Assembly (NCBI GenBank): GCA_022885665.1
Contig: JAGQDJ010000008.1
Location: forward strand, 230,658 to 294,657
DNA length: 64,000 bases
Direction: 5' to 3'
From: Triops longicaudatus
Lineage: Eukaryota > Arthropoda > Branchiopoda > Notostraca > Triopsidae
Shown: positions 46,445 to 58,695 of the stretch, piece after piece
Position numbering within the stretch: position 1 is the first letter of the stretch
How the letters are laid out: the number at the start of each line of letters is the position of its first letter
Program-made: the position numbers and the translations under genes
The notes under the pieces: model-generated
Databases searched by the model: none
What the model saw: only the letters and a program-made list of their open reading frames with translations
Told to the model about the DNA's origin: nothing

Positions 46445-47204
46445 AGTGGGATTAGGGGCGTGGCCAATGGTTTCGAGCTACAGGTCTTAAAACATAATCA
46501 GCGTCGTATTAAGTACCGTTTCTTAATAGCTTGAAAGCAGGCGTTACCATCAGCTCGTTACCGTTGCTAAAATGAATTGGTATACCAAGTACATTTGATG
46601 TACATTTTCTTAGTATTCAAATATTGGGGACATTTCGTAGAAGCTAATGCAGTGCTTTTACTTTAGCAAGGTAGACTATTCGGTTTACGAGCCGCCACTG
46701 TGTGTTTTGCTCTTGACCTGCATTTTGATTTTTTTTTTTTTTTGCATTTTTATTAGGGACAGAAGGGTTCACGGGTCAGCACTACAAGTGTACGAGCTTC
46801 GCAACAAGTTACGTAAAAAAGGATTAGTGTTTTGCGCGGCATTCTTTGAAAACCGTGCATATCTCATCTAATCTTCAGTGACGCTCGAAGCTGAACTATT
46901 TAACCGGCAGCCGAAAGCTTATCGAATGGCGTAGAGAGGTTTTCCACGTTCACTGTTGTGTGAATCGCATCCTATTGCTTCTAAAGCACCTTAACTTACT
47001 TATAAGCAAATAAGCAAGGCTATCTAGAATCTTGGTGTGAATTTATGAGCTGTTAGCTACAGCATAAATTCCTATCTTGACAGGTTTGGAACCTAAAATT
47101 TACTGAGTAGTTCCGTTTATTTCTTTGTTTCCAGGTCTGTAAAGTTCAACGATGATTAATCATGCCCCGATAAGCAAATCCATGAAAAAAATAAGAATTT
47201 TACC

Positions 47205-47212
47205 TATAAAAT
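47205..47212 (+). promoter_or_regulatory. TATA box of the brachyurin-like protease gene
   Basis: TATAAAAT lies 68 bp upstream of the start codon. A possible initiator (GCAGTC) follows about 35 bp after the TATA. Confidence 0.6.
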
Positions 47213-47272
47213 GAAGCGCAGTCTTCAGCAATTTTACTGCAGTCGTGGTGCGAGTTTCGATACTGTAACAGG

Positions 47273-49012
47273 ATGAAATTCCTGCTGATTGTGGCCGCGT
47301 TAGCTTGCATAGAAGTAAGAGTATCAAGTGTTTTGTACACGTGAAAATGTTTTGTAAACTTTTTAGGCAGCAAGCGTACCCCAAACAAGAGATTGGTCTA
47401 AAATCAAGCCCAGGACACTTCAATTGGGCAAAAGCGTCTCTTCCGTCCAAGACACTACGCAATTGCTTTCTTTTCCTGTGCCTGCAAGTGTTCGTAGCTA
47501 CGCAGGTGAGTTTTTCTTCTTCATTTCTAACTTTTATATCTAACAATTTTAGAGGAGGCCAATTTTAACGCGTAATAACAGCGATACAAATCATATCTAT
47601 TGAACGAAAACTTTTTTGAGACTAACAAAAATCACCGTTGTGTTAAACAATACGAGCTATCCGCCAAAAAAAGTTTCGTACGCAAGAAACAAGAACTGTT
47701 TGAGAAATTAAATAGTATATTTTTAGACCTTTTTTTAAAAAATGGATGCTGGGCCGGCGTTTCTTTGGTCGTTACGCTATGAAAAACCAAAATGACCAAA
47801 AAATAGTTTTAAAGCTCACGGAATGTCAAAGAACAATTCTAAAACTCACGCTTTGAGTGACAATTAGAAAAGGGGAAAATGTTTCATTTGACCCAAGTTT
47901 CTATTGTACTTAATTATATCAATCTTTATGTTACGTGTAGGAGCATGTGGAAAATCCAACCCACCTCAGGGCGTAGGAATTGTTGGAGGCAATGTAGCAG
48001 GTGCTCATGAATTTCCTTGGCAAGTTGCTCTGTTTATTTCTGTTGGATCTGAAATTTATTTCTGCGGTGGAAGCCTTATTGGTGATGAGTGGGTTTTGAC
48101 CGCTGCTCATTGTGCCGAAGGGTAACATATACGAGGCATTTTTTTTTTTAATATTAATGTTATTTCTCTGGGTACAGAGCGTCATCTTTCGAAATTATTT
48201 TGGGCGCGCAAAACATTCACCTGTCGGATGCCAATGAGCCTGACCGAGTCACGCTTATCAGCACAAACTTTACCATTCATCCCAACTGGAATCCTCTGTT
48301 GGCCAGGAACGATCTTGCTCTAGTTCGTTTACCGCAGAAAATCGAATTTTCTGACATTATTGCGCCTACTTGCCTGCCCCCTATGTTCGAAATAAACCAA
48401 CATGTGGGTGAAATTGCAGTTGCATCCGGATGGGGCAAAGATTCGGAGAGTACGTCTACATACCGAAAATGCTACCTATATTCTATTTAATTGCCTTTTT
48501 GTACAGACGCAACGACTATTACCGATCTTTTACGCAAAGCCAATTTGACCATAATTTCCAACACGGAATGCCGGGCTACTTTTGGCGTGAGTGTGACTGC
48601 TACAACTCTTTGCACTTCTGGACTCAGTGGTGTGGGAATTTGCGATGTAAGTTTCGTTCTTTAATTGTACACTAGTTTAAGCCGAAGCGTTACTAGTTTG
48701 GAAGCTTTTTTTATTTAGATATTGTATTTTTCAAAACTTATTTTGTTATTTTTATTTAACGTACTCACGCCTTTTTAACCGCTATTTTCTGCATGTTTTA
48801 TTTTTTTATTTTTCTGTGTTTTATTGTATTTATTTTCATAGGGTGACTCCGGTGGTCCTCTTAGCCTCGTCAACTCTGAGGGCATCTACACTCAAGTCGG
48901 CGTCGTATCATACGGATACACAGGAGGCTGCGGCAGAGGGTACCCTGACGCATACACTCGCGTCACCGAATATGTTGACTGGATTACTTCCATTACTGGA
49001 ATTACAGCATAA
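47273..49012 (+). CDS. brachyurin-like (collagenolytic) S1 serine protease zymogen, 6 exons
   Basis: Exons 47273-47314, 47367-47505, 47941-48121, 48178-48449, 48507-48646 and 48842-49012 join in phase to 314 residues. A signal peptide (MKFLLIVAALACIEA) and a pro-segment of about 60 residues precede the mature IVGG N-terminus. The triad is present: His in LTAAHC, Asp in RNDLALVRL and Ser in GDSGGP. By alignment around the active Ser, position 189 is Gly and position 226 is Asp (GYPDAYTRV). That Gly189/Asp226 pair and a C-terminus ending DWI...TGIT characterise crab collagenase (brachyurin), which cleaves after varied residues including basic ones. The product is probably a secreted digestive or matrix-degrading enzyme. 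Start and zymogen layout are complete. The gene sits between two transferrin genes on the same strand. Confidence 0.93.
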
Positions 49013-49709
49013 CGATGTCAACTCCCTGGGAGCAAGCACTGTTCAGTGCATGAAATTATGTATGATTGTCGTGTGTTGTATCAAATATATCCTGTTTCGT
49101 GACATTATCATTTTTGTCATTATTATCTTTTTAATTATTTTTTTACAAAAGGAAATACGTCTTGAAACATGCCCTCATGTTCTTAAGATATGTAGCATTA
49201 ATCCATACGTGAAAAGCAATCATGTGCGAATATTGTCAGTCAAATATTATCCGTGTAGAAATAATCTTGTCAGCCATCACCTCAGCAAAACGTACGGAAA
49301 CGCGTTGGACCTCGTGTCGTACGTCGAATTAACCCATATCGTTTGTCAGTAAGCAGTTTCTCACTGAGTACTACGTGATTTAAGCTCAATGCGGTCTCTT
49401 TTATGCAAAAGTCATTTCCTTCCGTGTAGAAAATGTCTTACCCATAGAGTAATGATTACTCGCTGTGTCAATGAAAATTTCCTGATACTCGAGGACGTTT
49501 CTTATCACTTGGACCCTAGAAAGTCCGTCAGTGAAGAATGGCCAGTTCTGTCTGGTTACCTTTTGAAAACTTCGCTTATGTTTTCCGTCTTGCGTTGGTA
49601 CGTAGGCGTTGAAAGAGGACAACATCTGAATAGCGCACTCATTGTTCAACGTCGTGGTCATCAGTGAACAGGTCACTCCAGTTGGGTGTCCCACACCGTG
49701 TATTCTATC
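49013..49709. other. intergenic region, protease to transferrin gene 2
   Basis: About 700 bp with no recognised motif. Frames around 49389-49835 on both strands shadow each other and the second transferrin's first exon. Confidence 0.5.
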
Positions 49710-52700
49710 ATGGATAGAAGCAAGAAACAGTGCTTCATACTCTTCACATACCTCCTTCTTGGATGGTGTCGTGCTTGTAAGTTTTTGAGCTTGTGCGTCT
49801 TCCCCGTGAAAAGCTATTTCCATGGCCGAGCACATTACTTAGCCAAGAATAACGCAACTATAACGAAAAGTTTTATTCCGCTTTATTTTTCAAGCATTTA
49901 TTCCATTTGGTAGATGATGCCCATATTTTCTCAAACCATAGCTAAACTCTTTCGCATAAAATGCCAAAGTCACAAATCTGACATAATTGCTCTTAGCAGA
50001 ATGTCAAAACTGTAAAACCGAAATTCCGTTCTCTTGGGTGTTTGCCAAAAATATCTTAACGTTTAACGCTAACATTGCCTTCTTTTATACGTTTTCCCAT
50101 ACTATTACTGTTTAACAAGTTTAAATCGACTATACAATGTCCTTTTAGATAATATTTGCGTTATGGACGAAATGTTGGCGTCCTGCCTCCAAATGGTATC
50201 CGATACGTCATCGTTGAATCTCGGCTTCCAGTGCGTTCGTGGAAGAGATCGGTAAAGTTTTAAAATTATAACACCCAATGTCTTCAAAGATGTCTATCGC
50301 AAGGGTTATTTTGCATAACATTTCTTTGCCGACAATCTCCCAGCTTCCTCACAGGAAGGAAACTGAATTGATTGGAAGCGGAAACTCTAATTTTCCGGGT
50401 TTGGAATTTTTCCTGCTATAAGCAACCTTTTGAAATCATTACGTATTCATGTATGCTTACCTTGAAAATTTAGGAACAAACAGGGATAAGTTTTCATGTT
50501 TCTTTTACCCTTTTTTTACAGTTTGGACTGCATGAAAAAAATCCAAAACGGTTTAGCAGATATGGCTCCCTTCGAGCCCGAAGACATGTATATTGCTGCC
50601 AAGTTCTTGGACGATTCCCTGGCTGTGTTTATGGAGACACGTACTGGGTTAGCTCCTCTAGGTATTCTCGCCAAATGGGTTTTACACGTGCCATTAATAA
50701 AAGCCGGGACATTTTAGACATGTTTCGGTGGGTGTCAGTTGCCGTGGTGCGCAACGATGCGCAAATAAACTTTCCAGGGGATCTACGAGGCAAAGTGTCC
50801 TGTCATTCGGGCTATGGAAGAACAGTAGGATGGCACGTGCCTATTCCTAGGGTAATTTAAAAAAATATACGCAAAAAATGACAGGTCGTGTAATAACTCT
50901 GCTAACAGCTGACGGCTGATCAACTCATCAGACCGGATTGCTTAGGACAACAACCTATCGTGGAACACGAAATAGCTGCCGTTGCGAGGTTTTTCGACAG
51001 AGCCTGTATTCCTGGCAAATGGACACCAGACCGTTACCATGACCGGTTGCTAAGTATATAAGAAGAATTGGATACTAGATAAGAAGCATCCTTTATTAAT
51101 CATGACCACTATATTTGCTTTTGTAGAGGAACGTTATCCTAATTTGTGTTCAGCTTGTCGCGATCCTCGGTCGTGTTCCAACGCTGATCAGTTTGCCGGT
51201 AACGAAGGTGCGTTAAAATGCATTATGAGCGGGGCGGGGCATGTTGCCTGGACTACTTACGACACGGTTCGTTTCATGTTCGGGGTTAGTAGATCTATCA
51301 TTTCCACTACACGTCTATCACTTCTGTTAGCAACGCTTGTTAATAAGGATAAATTTCGCTATTAGCTGAGTACGGGAAACCCTGTTGCAGAAGCAACTTC
51401 GTTCAGTTTCTTATGCCCCGATGGCGGCCGTCGACCAATCACGACACCTTTTCCTTGTGCTTGGTCTGCTAAGCCGTGGAACGGATATTTGACAAGGCGT
51501 ACAACTCCCCTGTAAGTAATAATTTTATATGGAATAACTAAAAAATTACTTCCCACACAAGGATTTTTATTTGATTAATAAATGTCTTTACTACATTACG
51601 GTTAATTTAATTGTTAACATGAGTACATATTTTTGCGTTCAAGGGTTACAATTAAGGACATGCAGCAAAAAGTCACACGAGCCGTGGATTTGGCTCGTTC
51701 AGGCAACGGCAAATTTAATGATTGGTTGAACCGAGTCTTAGGATTCGAGCTAGATTCCGTTGCGTTTCCGTTCGACGAACTGTCTTTGGTTACGGCTTCT
51801 CAATACCTTGCAAGAAGTATTTATTAACACGTGCTTCACTTTATTTATTTTTTTTTTATTATTTAAAGGTACTTATTTAAGATTTTTATTTTGCCCATGA
51901 TCGAATTTCATCAGGTAACTACACGTTGAGCATTGAAGGGCGTGGCTGTCGAGGCAGGCCTGTCCGCTTTTGCGTCGTTTCGGACAAGGAGCAAATGAAA
52001 TGCCAAGATTTGCGATTAGCAGCCTTAAGTCGTCGTATTCTACCAGAAATTGCTTGTGTTCGAGGATCTTCTGTGCAGGATTGCATGGAGCGAATTCGTC
52101 TTGGTGACGCTGATCTGCGTACTTTCGATGGAGGAGAAGCGTACCGAGCTGGCAGGTAAGCAATAACTATACAAAACTCAACAACAACTACCGAAATAAA
52201 CCTACCGTATGCTAACCGCACGCCACCTGTGACATACATTTGGGCTGCGGGTCAAAAGCGTTTGAAAGAGCTTGGATTGGGACGCGCTCACCAACTGCAG
52301 TGGCGTTAGGTATAGGGGAGTTTGTTTGGGTCCATTTTGTTGAGAATTACTTTACAAATCATGGAAGTTGTCAAAATCTCATATCATGCCATATAGATCT
52401 TACGGCTTGAAACCTGTGGTGACGGAGGTTTACCGTGGCTTAGGTGACGCAGCCTACTATTCCGTGGCAGTAGTAAAAGCGAACAGTGGACTTAACCGTT
52501 TGGAAGACTTGCGAGACAAGAAATCGTGTCACACAGGTTTTGGACGCACTTCAGGTAAGCTTGACAAATTATTTTGGTGCAGTAGTTGAATTTCGTTCGA
52601 AGGATGGAATATACCGGTTCACGTTCTATCGGAGAAACAGCTCATTGTACCCCATAGATGTCACTTCGGTCGAGCCATGGGGCAATTTTTCCGGCAATCT

Positions 52701-53864
52701 TGCGCTCCGGGCGCTAAAGAACTTATGAATGACGTCTTCCGCGATAATCCCGATTCTTTGTGCTCTTTGTGTGTTGGAATAGACGGAACAGGTATTAACA
52801 CAGCTTCATATCGTGCTATTTAGCTAATAAACTCTTTTCAGGCACGCGTGGTAGATGTTCATCCAATCCTTTAGTAGAAATGTTCGCTTCTTTCCAAGGA
52901 GCAATGCACTGTTTAGTGGAAGGAGGAGGCGACGTAGCTTTCGTGGATCACCTTACTCCACTACTTAACACAGGTATATTATTTATTCACAGCAGAAGTT
53001 TAGTCATTTACGCCATATTTACAGTAATGTTACTCTCATTTCCACTCGATTTACATACTTTCTTTTAAGACGGGAACAACCTGGTCAGTCCTTGGGCTGC
53101 AGGTTTAAACTCGCAGCAATTCCGGCTACTTTGCAGAGATGGTGGTGTAAGAAGCTTACAAGAATTCCAAAGCTGTAATTTAGGAAAAGTGCCTGCCCAT
53201 AAGGTAACAGAAATATATTGCTAAAATCAATACCGTAATTGAATTTACTGTAAATTACCACACATAATTATTATTTTTCTATTTAACGTCATCTGTTGCT
53301 CTAAAAGGCAAATTTCTTAAGCTTGATTCATACTTTCTACATTGATGTGTTAAGGTCAAATTCTTGGGATTTTGTCACAAATGTCAGAATTTCAAGTGAC
53401 CTTACGCATTACGAAGGTTAAGAAATCTCTATAATACCCGTGAACTTGACCTTGTGCTGCATTTCTTCACGCTAGGTGATGACAGATGGTTGGAAGTCGG
53501 CCGAGAAAACTGAAGAAATGCGTATAGTGTTGATGCAACTGTCGGACAATTTCAGTCCTGCTAGTGGTGGGCAGATTATCTTCCGTCTTTTCGGTCCTTA
53601 CGACGGTATTCCCAACTTACTTTTCAAGGTACGCAACAATGATTCCTAAGCAACAATTGCTACAGCATTTATTTATTTTTATTATTATTTTCTAAGGACG
53701 AAACTGAACGTTTGGTGGACGTTGGTTCTGTGGGCTACGCAGAAGCGTTGAATCACGATTTTGTGCGCATGATGGAACGTGTTTCTTGCGGCGCTGCCGA
53801 CATTTCTGCGTTGTCCGTGTTTATTCTCACCTTGACTGCGCTTTTGCTTGCCCGATACACTTAA
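49710..53864 (+). CDS. second membrane-transferrin paralogue, 15 exons
   Basis: Exons 49710-49776, 50149-50251, 50522-50661, 50718-50851, 50909-51053, 51127-51284, 51366-51511, 51644-51816, 51915-52155, 52397-52554, 52603-52791, 52842-52973, 53070-53203, 53476-53628 and 53697-53864 join in phase to 746 residues. The product has a signal peptide (CFILFTYLLLGWCRA), an N-lobe (CHSGYGRTVGW, HVAW), a C-lobe from VRFCVVSDKEQMKC (CHTGFGRTSGW, GGGDVAFVDHLT, LLCRDGG, VPAHKV) and a hydrophobic tail (ALSVFILTLTALLLA), possibly a GPI signal. By eye the N-lobe lacks Tyr, Tyr and His ligands (RWVSVAV, GNEGAL, PWNGYL) and has Glu for Asp. The C-lobe keeps Asp, one Tyr, His and the Thr/Arg anion site, but has Phe in place of the second Tyr (SFQGAM). 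One intron is 48 bp. The start is chosen by the signal peptide. Confidence 0.9.
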
Positions 53865-53967
53865 CATCAGTCATTCTTTCTTCCACCCCATATTAGTCAG
53901 TACCGAAAGAAATCTCTTTCAGAATAATTTTCCATGCGTGAATCAAGTTTGAATGAGACACTAAAAC

Positions 53968-53973
53968 TTTTAT
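53968..53973 (-). terminator. candidate poly(A) signal, REEP gene
   Basis: AATAAA on the minus strand about 440 bp downstream of the REEP stop; I see no nearer canonical hexamer. Confidence 0.45.
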
Positions 53974-54057
53974 TGTAACAGCAAACGTACAAAAAGGTGG
54001 GCTCAAAGCAAGTAATGGTGGTCATGCCAATAGGAAAGTAGCCCTGAAACCTCGCTG

Positions 54058-54063
54058 AATAAA
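54058..54063 (+). terminator. candidate poly(A) signal, transferrin gene 2
   Basis: AATAAA about 195 bp downstream of the transferrin gene 2 stop. Confidence 0.5.
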
Positions 54064-54409
54064 AGCTTTCCTTTCGCATGCCTTCCCTCCCTACATGACT
54101 TCCCAAATTTTTCACCTGATTTACACACAACTCCCAGAATAATTACCCTATCAAGCCGCTGGAGAGATTCATCACAATTTGTCTTTTGTGCACAGTGGGC
54201 GGAGGGGAAGACAGAGAGATCTAGCCTAGTTTAGAGTACCTTATACATACGAATGCTACTATTTTTCCATACATGAAGATAATTTAAAAAGGGATGACTT
54301 TAAAGGATTTTTTAAAAAAAAATATTAAAAATTCAGTTGTATAACGGCCAAGGCTTCTGCAAAAACTTCATAAAATGGTTGCCAAACAATACAAGACTCC
54401 CAACGTGAG

Positions 54410-57083
54410 CTAACTCAAATCGTCATTAGCTTTAATCGCGCCGTAATTCAACTTGCAATGCCCTGTTTCACAACCTGAATTGGTCACGTAGGTTTCTTGG
54501 TCGTTTTCGCGGCCTTGCGGCGTCGAGGCAACGTTGCATACGACGGTACCTATAAAAAATTCGATATTAATTCTTTTGGCCCAAAGTTTGCATAGTTAGC
54601 GGTTAAACAAGACACTCCCATTAGTAACTAGCGTGCTGGCTTGTGGGGGCGGCAATACAGGTTACTATGCACGCAGCAACGCATGAACGCAGGCCTTTTA
54701 CCTGACCAAGGTCTGCCGTCCCATTGACCCAAGCAAAGCACAGGCAGTGCTGAGCTCAAAGAAGAAGACACAAGGTTGGAAGGAGGCCGAAATGAAGACT
54801 TTGGTGCTACAACAGTTGGAGGAGGAGGGGCTCGGCGTTTTTTCACCGGAGTGGACGCTACTCGCACGCGTTTGCGATTCTGAATACCCAAGTACGTTGT
54901 ATACCATGGACTTCATGCTTATTCCCAAACCATTTGTACCCAGTTACGCTAATTCTTAACGCTTTCGCTGGAAACCGTAAAGATACGCGAAATACATTAC
55001 CTCTTTTTTCGTCTTGTCGCCCGTCGCAGCCGGGTCTTGCAGATTCGCATTGGAGACGCCCTTGGTAGGAATGCCTGTACTCCGGGTTATGATCTGAGAT
55101 TGAGGGCGGGGCGCGCGCAAAGATCCAGTTCGCATCAGCCTGGTAGGGGAATCTACGTGGGATAAATGCTCGTTGCTGGAGAAAGTGATATCTTCAGACG
55201 AGCGCACTCTGGTTTTCGGGAAAATAAATAAGGTAATCTAAAATATCGGTTTGCTTGTTACAAAAGAAAAACATTTCGCTGTCTTAAAAGAGAAATAAAA
55301 ATATATAAATTAAATAACAGAAGAAATTACCCAAGGAAGGCCATATCCTCCGGTGGTAATCTTCTAAGATGTCCGTCTATTTCTCCGAAATAAACGCCCT
55401 TCGGACTCCTGGCAGCTCTGGGCGGTCTCATCGTGGGCGGTGGCATGGACGCGTACATGACAGGCTCTGTCAATACCTTATCGTTAATTTAGCTTTATAA
55501 ATTGTCCAAAAACAATAGAACTCCAACTTGTTATATTTTATAGGAATATTAACGGTAATATTTAATAGTAATAATACTATTTTTTTCGGCTGCAAGTCGG
55601 AATTCTGCTATAGTAGGAGCACTTGTTTACCAGCGACTGATTCGGCGTGCTCATCGAGCTCAGAATCAGATATGTCAGGCAACGTAGCTAGAGTGCGTGC
55701 TGGAACCCAAGCAGTGTTATCTACTACATCGTCTTCAGGCACTGATGCTGGACGAGTTATAGCTCTCGTGCTCTGACTGCGTCCTCCTGACGGTAAATCT
55801 CCGACACTGTAACTCTTCTTCAATTGACTGACTAGACCTCCTCCTCCCTGCCAATTCCAACACAATTAACTCTATTTTTCAACGCAAATTAAATGCTGGT
55901 AAGATATTACTTTTATGGCAGTCTGCATGATCACTTGCGTAGCATAATGAACTCCTTTCGTTCCGAGTTCCAATACTGTTCTGTAGCTTTGTTGCTTCGC
56001 ACGAGCTATACATTCGTCAATTTCCTAGATAAATGTTGTACAAATTGGTAAAATTAGAAAAACGTGAAAGGAATTGAGAACATCAGAAACTTCACTTGTT
56101 CTCGTTTCGATAAAAGAGGATGCACGCATTTTCGGTACAAAATACTGGAACCTTGAGTTGCTGGCGACAAGAGCCATAGGACGACTACGATTTTCAGTTC
56201 ATAATAAAAAGGAAACCTGGAGATTTTACCCAAAGGAATTAACATGTTTAGGACGATTACGCAATGGCCTACCAAAAGCTAAAAAAGATATCCGTAATTG
56301 TCTCCACGGATACAAAGAGGGCGAAAACAATCCAATACATCATCCATTTCACGTATTCTTTCACATCTTTTGTCCGCACGGCTTTATAAGAAGCATAGGC
56401 AGGATACAGAGTTCCAAACAGAAGACTGCAAAGAGAGAAAAAAGGAGTTCAAAGATTAGTGCATGGGAGCATAATAGAATTAAGTATTTTCGTCACAAAC
56501 TGGGCGACCCCTAAATGCTCATACTGGGCTTTTTGCCAACAGAACTGCAACAAGGAAGTTGGGTTATTTTTATTTGACAAGCAAGTGAAATGTAAGAGAG
56601 CACATAGGCTGCAATGCTAGGCAGTCTTTTCGTAACCTTAGACTTAGTTACGTGAAACCTGCGAAGAAAACTTTCTCATTAACATAACTGGAAACCCATA
56701 TAGGTCAAGGATGGCTACTCAAGAGGAGCGAAAAATACGACTAAATTTAACGCATTAAAATACTCTTACTAAACACTTTACAAACACGAGCATTTTTTCT
56801 TGATCTTGTATTTTCATTAATTTGTGATAAAATAAAGAAAAAATTAGCTCAAACCTAAAACCCACAGAGAATACACAAAATCTAGGTAATATTTTTATAA
56901 CTTTAAATAAGTATGCTACAGCAAAGGAAAAATTGCAAACCTGATTACTTAAACTGATTTAAAAGGTGTTTAAATACACTTTGTGTCGAAATAAATTCCT
57001 TTTAGCTAGAACAGTGTTCCCCTTCAAGACAAGAAATAAACTGCGACTTACATTACAATACGAGATATAAAAGAAGATATCAT
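54410..57083 (-). CDS. receptor expression-enhancing protein, REEP1-4 subfamily, 9 exons
   Basis: Exons (minus) 57083-57052, 56425-56273, 56216-56096, 56024-55911, 55847-55631, 55466-55331, 55208-55001, 54879-54702 and 54549-54410 join in phase to 432 residues starting MISSFISRIVILLFGTLYPA. Residues 1-110 are the TB2/DP1/HVA22 domain (YASYKAVRTKDVKEYVKWMM, FPFYYELKIVVVLWLLSP, GSSILYRKCVHPLL). Its hydrophobic hairpins bend ER membrane. EIDECIARA and KKSYSVGDL follow, matching the REEP1-4 EID helix and SFSMQDL motif, which assigns it to REEP1-4 rather than REEP5/6. The rest is Ser/Pro/Arg-rich, with a basic patch (NRKRVRVASTPVKKRR). REEP1-4 proteins link ER tubules to microtubules. The protein is longer than vertebrate REEP1-4 (about 200-260). 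The last three exons rest mainly on splice phase. Confidence 0.92.
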
Positions 57084-58222
57084 TTTGTATGTAAAAGAAC
57101 CATAACTGCTAGACACATTTGCACAAATTCGTTTCGTGTAACTGACTGCGGAATAATAAAAACTTGCAAGTTTAGCAACTGCCTTCCCTCGAAGGCTGCT
57201 GTTGAAAACTCAACGGCAGAATTCGATGCCTATCGGCTAGCGCCACATTACCTAGCGGCAAAAGCAAGCAACAGGAATGGAGGCGGAGTTTCAAATTTCA
57301 CGAATTTCTTGAAAGCTTGGGACATTCTGATATAAAGAGGAAACGTTAGTTTCACTTAACACTCTATTACTTGCGATTTTAAAATCCTCTTGCATATAAA
57401 ATATGAATTAAACGTACTTTTATGAATTTTTAAACGCAAGATAAAAAGAAAAAGAGTGTAATTTAAATAAAGATATAAATTAGTAAAAAGAGTGTGGGTG
57501 TTATGTATATATGCTTACATAAAGTAATAAAAAGAGCGTAGGTTTTTAAGATGATGTAATTCTTTATTTTAAATCTCTTTTGGAGGTAAAATTAATCATT
57601 CTTTCCCAGTAGTCCATATTTGCAAGTTTCTCAAAAAGTAAATTTCAGGGTTCATTTTGACACTTTACATTTACTTTCAACGTTTAATTAAAATTAGTCA
57701 TAATAATTACGAAGCCGATTAAATTGACAGGTTCGTAAGATAATTCTGAGTTATTATTTAACACAGGATACGATTGCCGTGATGTTTCATTGGATTAAGA
57801 AGGTTTCCGCACGCGATTTTCAAATTTCTTTCTAATATCTGGATTGAAAAAAAATTGTCTTTTTATCTCATTAGCGTTGCGCGTCATCATGAACGCTCAG
57901 GACCAACGTATACATATTTGTGTCAATATTAGTCGAAGCGAGTCCCGCCACGGGTATTTTGTACGAGACCTACGGCCAGCCTCTGGCGGCCATAACACCG
58001 TCCCTGCGCCAATCACTTAGCCGGGCCAGCACCGGGAAAGCCCGCCTGCGCGGTAACAGTACCTCCCTCTGTCTTTCCCGCCATTTCGTGCACCCGCCAG
58101 TTGCCGTTGGGCTGCTGGAGACGCAAGTTCCCGCAGGAATTTATACCCAGTGCATTGGTGATCTTGGGGAGTTTTGGGCTCGCGAGACTTTGGATTACGT
58201 GGAATTTTCACAGCTTACCATA

Positions 58223-58275
58223 ATGAAGCTGCGTCTTTGGACATTCTCGGCTGTTTGCCTTGCATTGTGTAGTTG
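58223..58275 (+). CDS. possible signal-peptide first exon (very tentative)
   Basis: ATG begins MKLRLWTFSAVCLALCS, a good secretory signal, followed by a donor-like TG|GTAGTG. Many secreted arthropod proteins start on such an exon. No downstream exon was found inside the window, so this may be chance. Confidence 0.18.
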
Positions 58276-58649
58276 GTAGTGCTCAATTTTAGCATACATG
58301 GGTATGCTCCATGGCCTGCCGATACCGAGAGGAGGTAGTGGGTAAGCGATTTGTGTGTGTGAGTGCGGGAGATCGTGACAAGTGCAACAGCCAACGGCCC
58401 GTACATACATGGCCCTGGAAAGCAGGCGTCATTCGCGCTGCTTCGTATAAAGAATCTAATAATCCAGATTTGCAGGTAAAAACACGCTCTTGACCATTTT
58501 TATAAAACGTGTATTCTCTCTCAGAACCAGCCAGAACAGCAAAAATCTTGCGATAACGAACTTCACGCACCCAGAAAATTTTGGGGCTTAGAAGCTATAA
58601 GACGCTTTTCCTGCACTATTTATAAGCTCTCGACGTTACCGAACGTACA

Positions 58650-58695
58650 CTACAGCCGATAGTTCGTTATAAAAAGGTTCGTTACAACTGGACTA
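58650..58695. repeat. TTCGTTATAA-type repeat fragment
   Basis: ACTACAGCCGATAGTTCGTT, then ATAAAAAGGTTCGTTACAAC, closely parallels the segment at 28480-28515. It is probably a decayed terminal part of a MITE family. Confidence 0.5.

Larger units (their letters stand above)
46132..47272. other. intergenic region, transferrin gene 1 to protease
   Basis: Holds the transferrin 3' flank (AATAAA at 46439) and the protease promoter (TATA at 47205). The minus-strand frame 46087-46392 lacks a family match and overlaps the transferrin 3' end. Confidence 0.5.
53865..54409. other. overlapping 3' flanks of transferrin gene 2 and REEP
   Basis: The 545 bp between two convergent stop codons. The plus-strand AATAAA (54058) lies beyond the minus-strand AATAAA (53968), so if both are used the 3' UTRs overlap. 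Confidence 0.5.

Noticed and set aside
57920..58279. 119-residue plus-strand frame
   Set aside because: Opposite-strand frames are equally open in this GC-richer patch and no family signature is visible.
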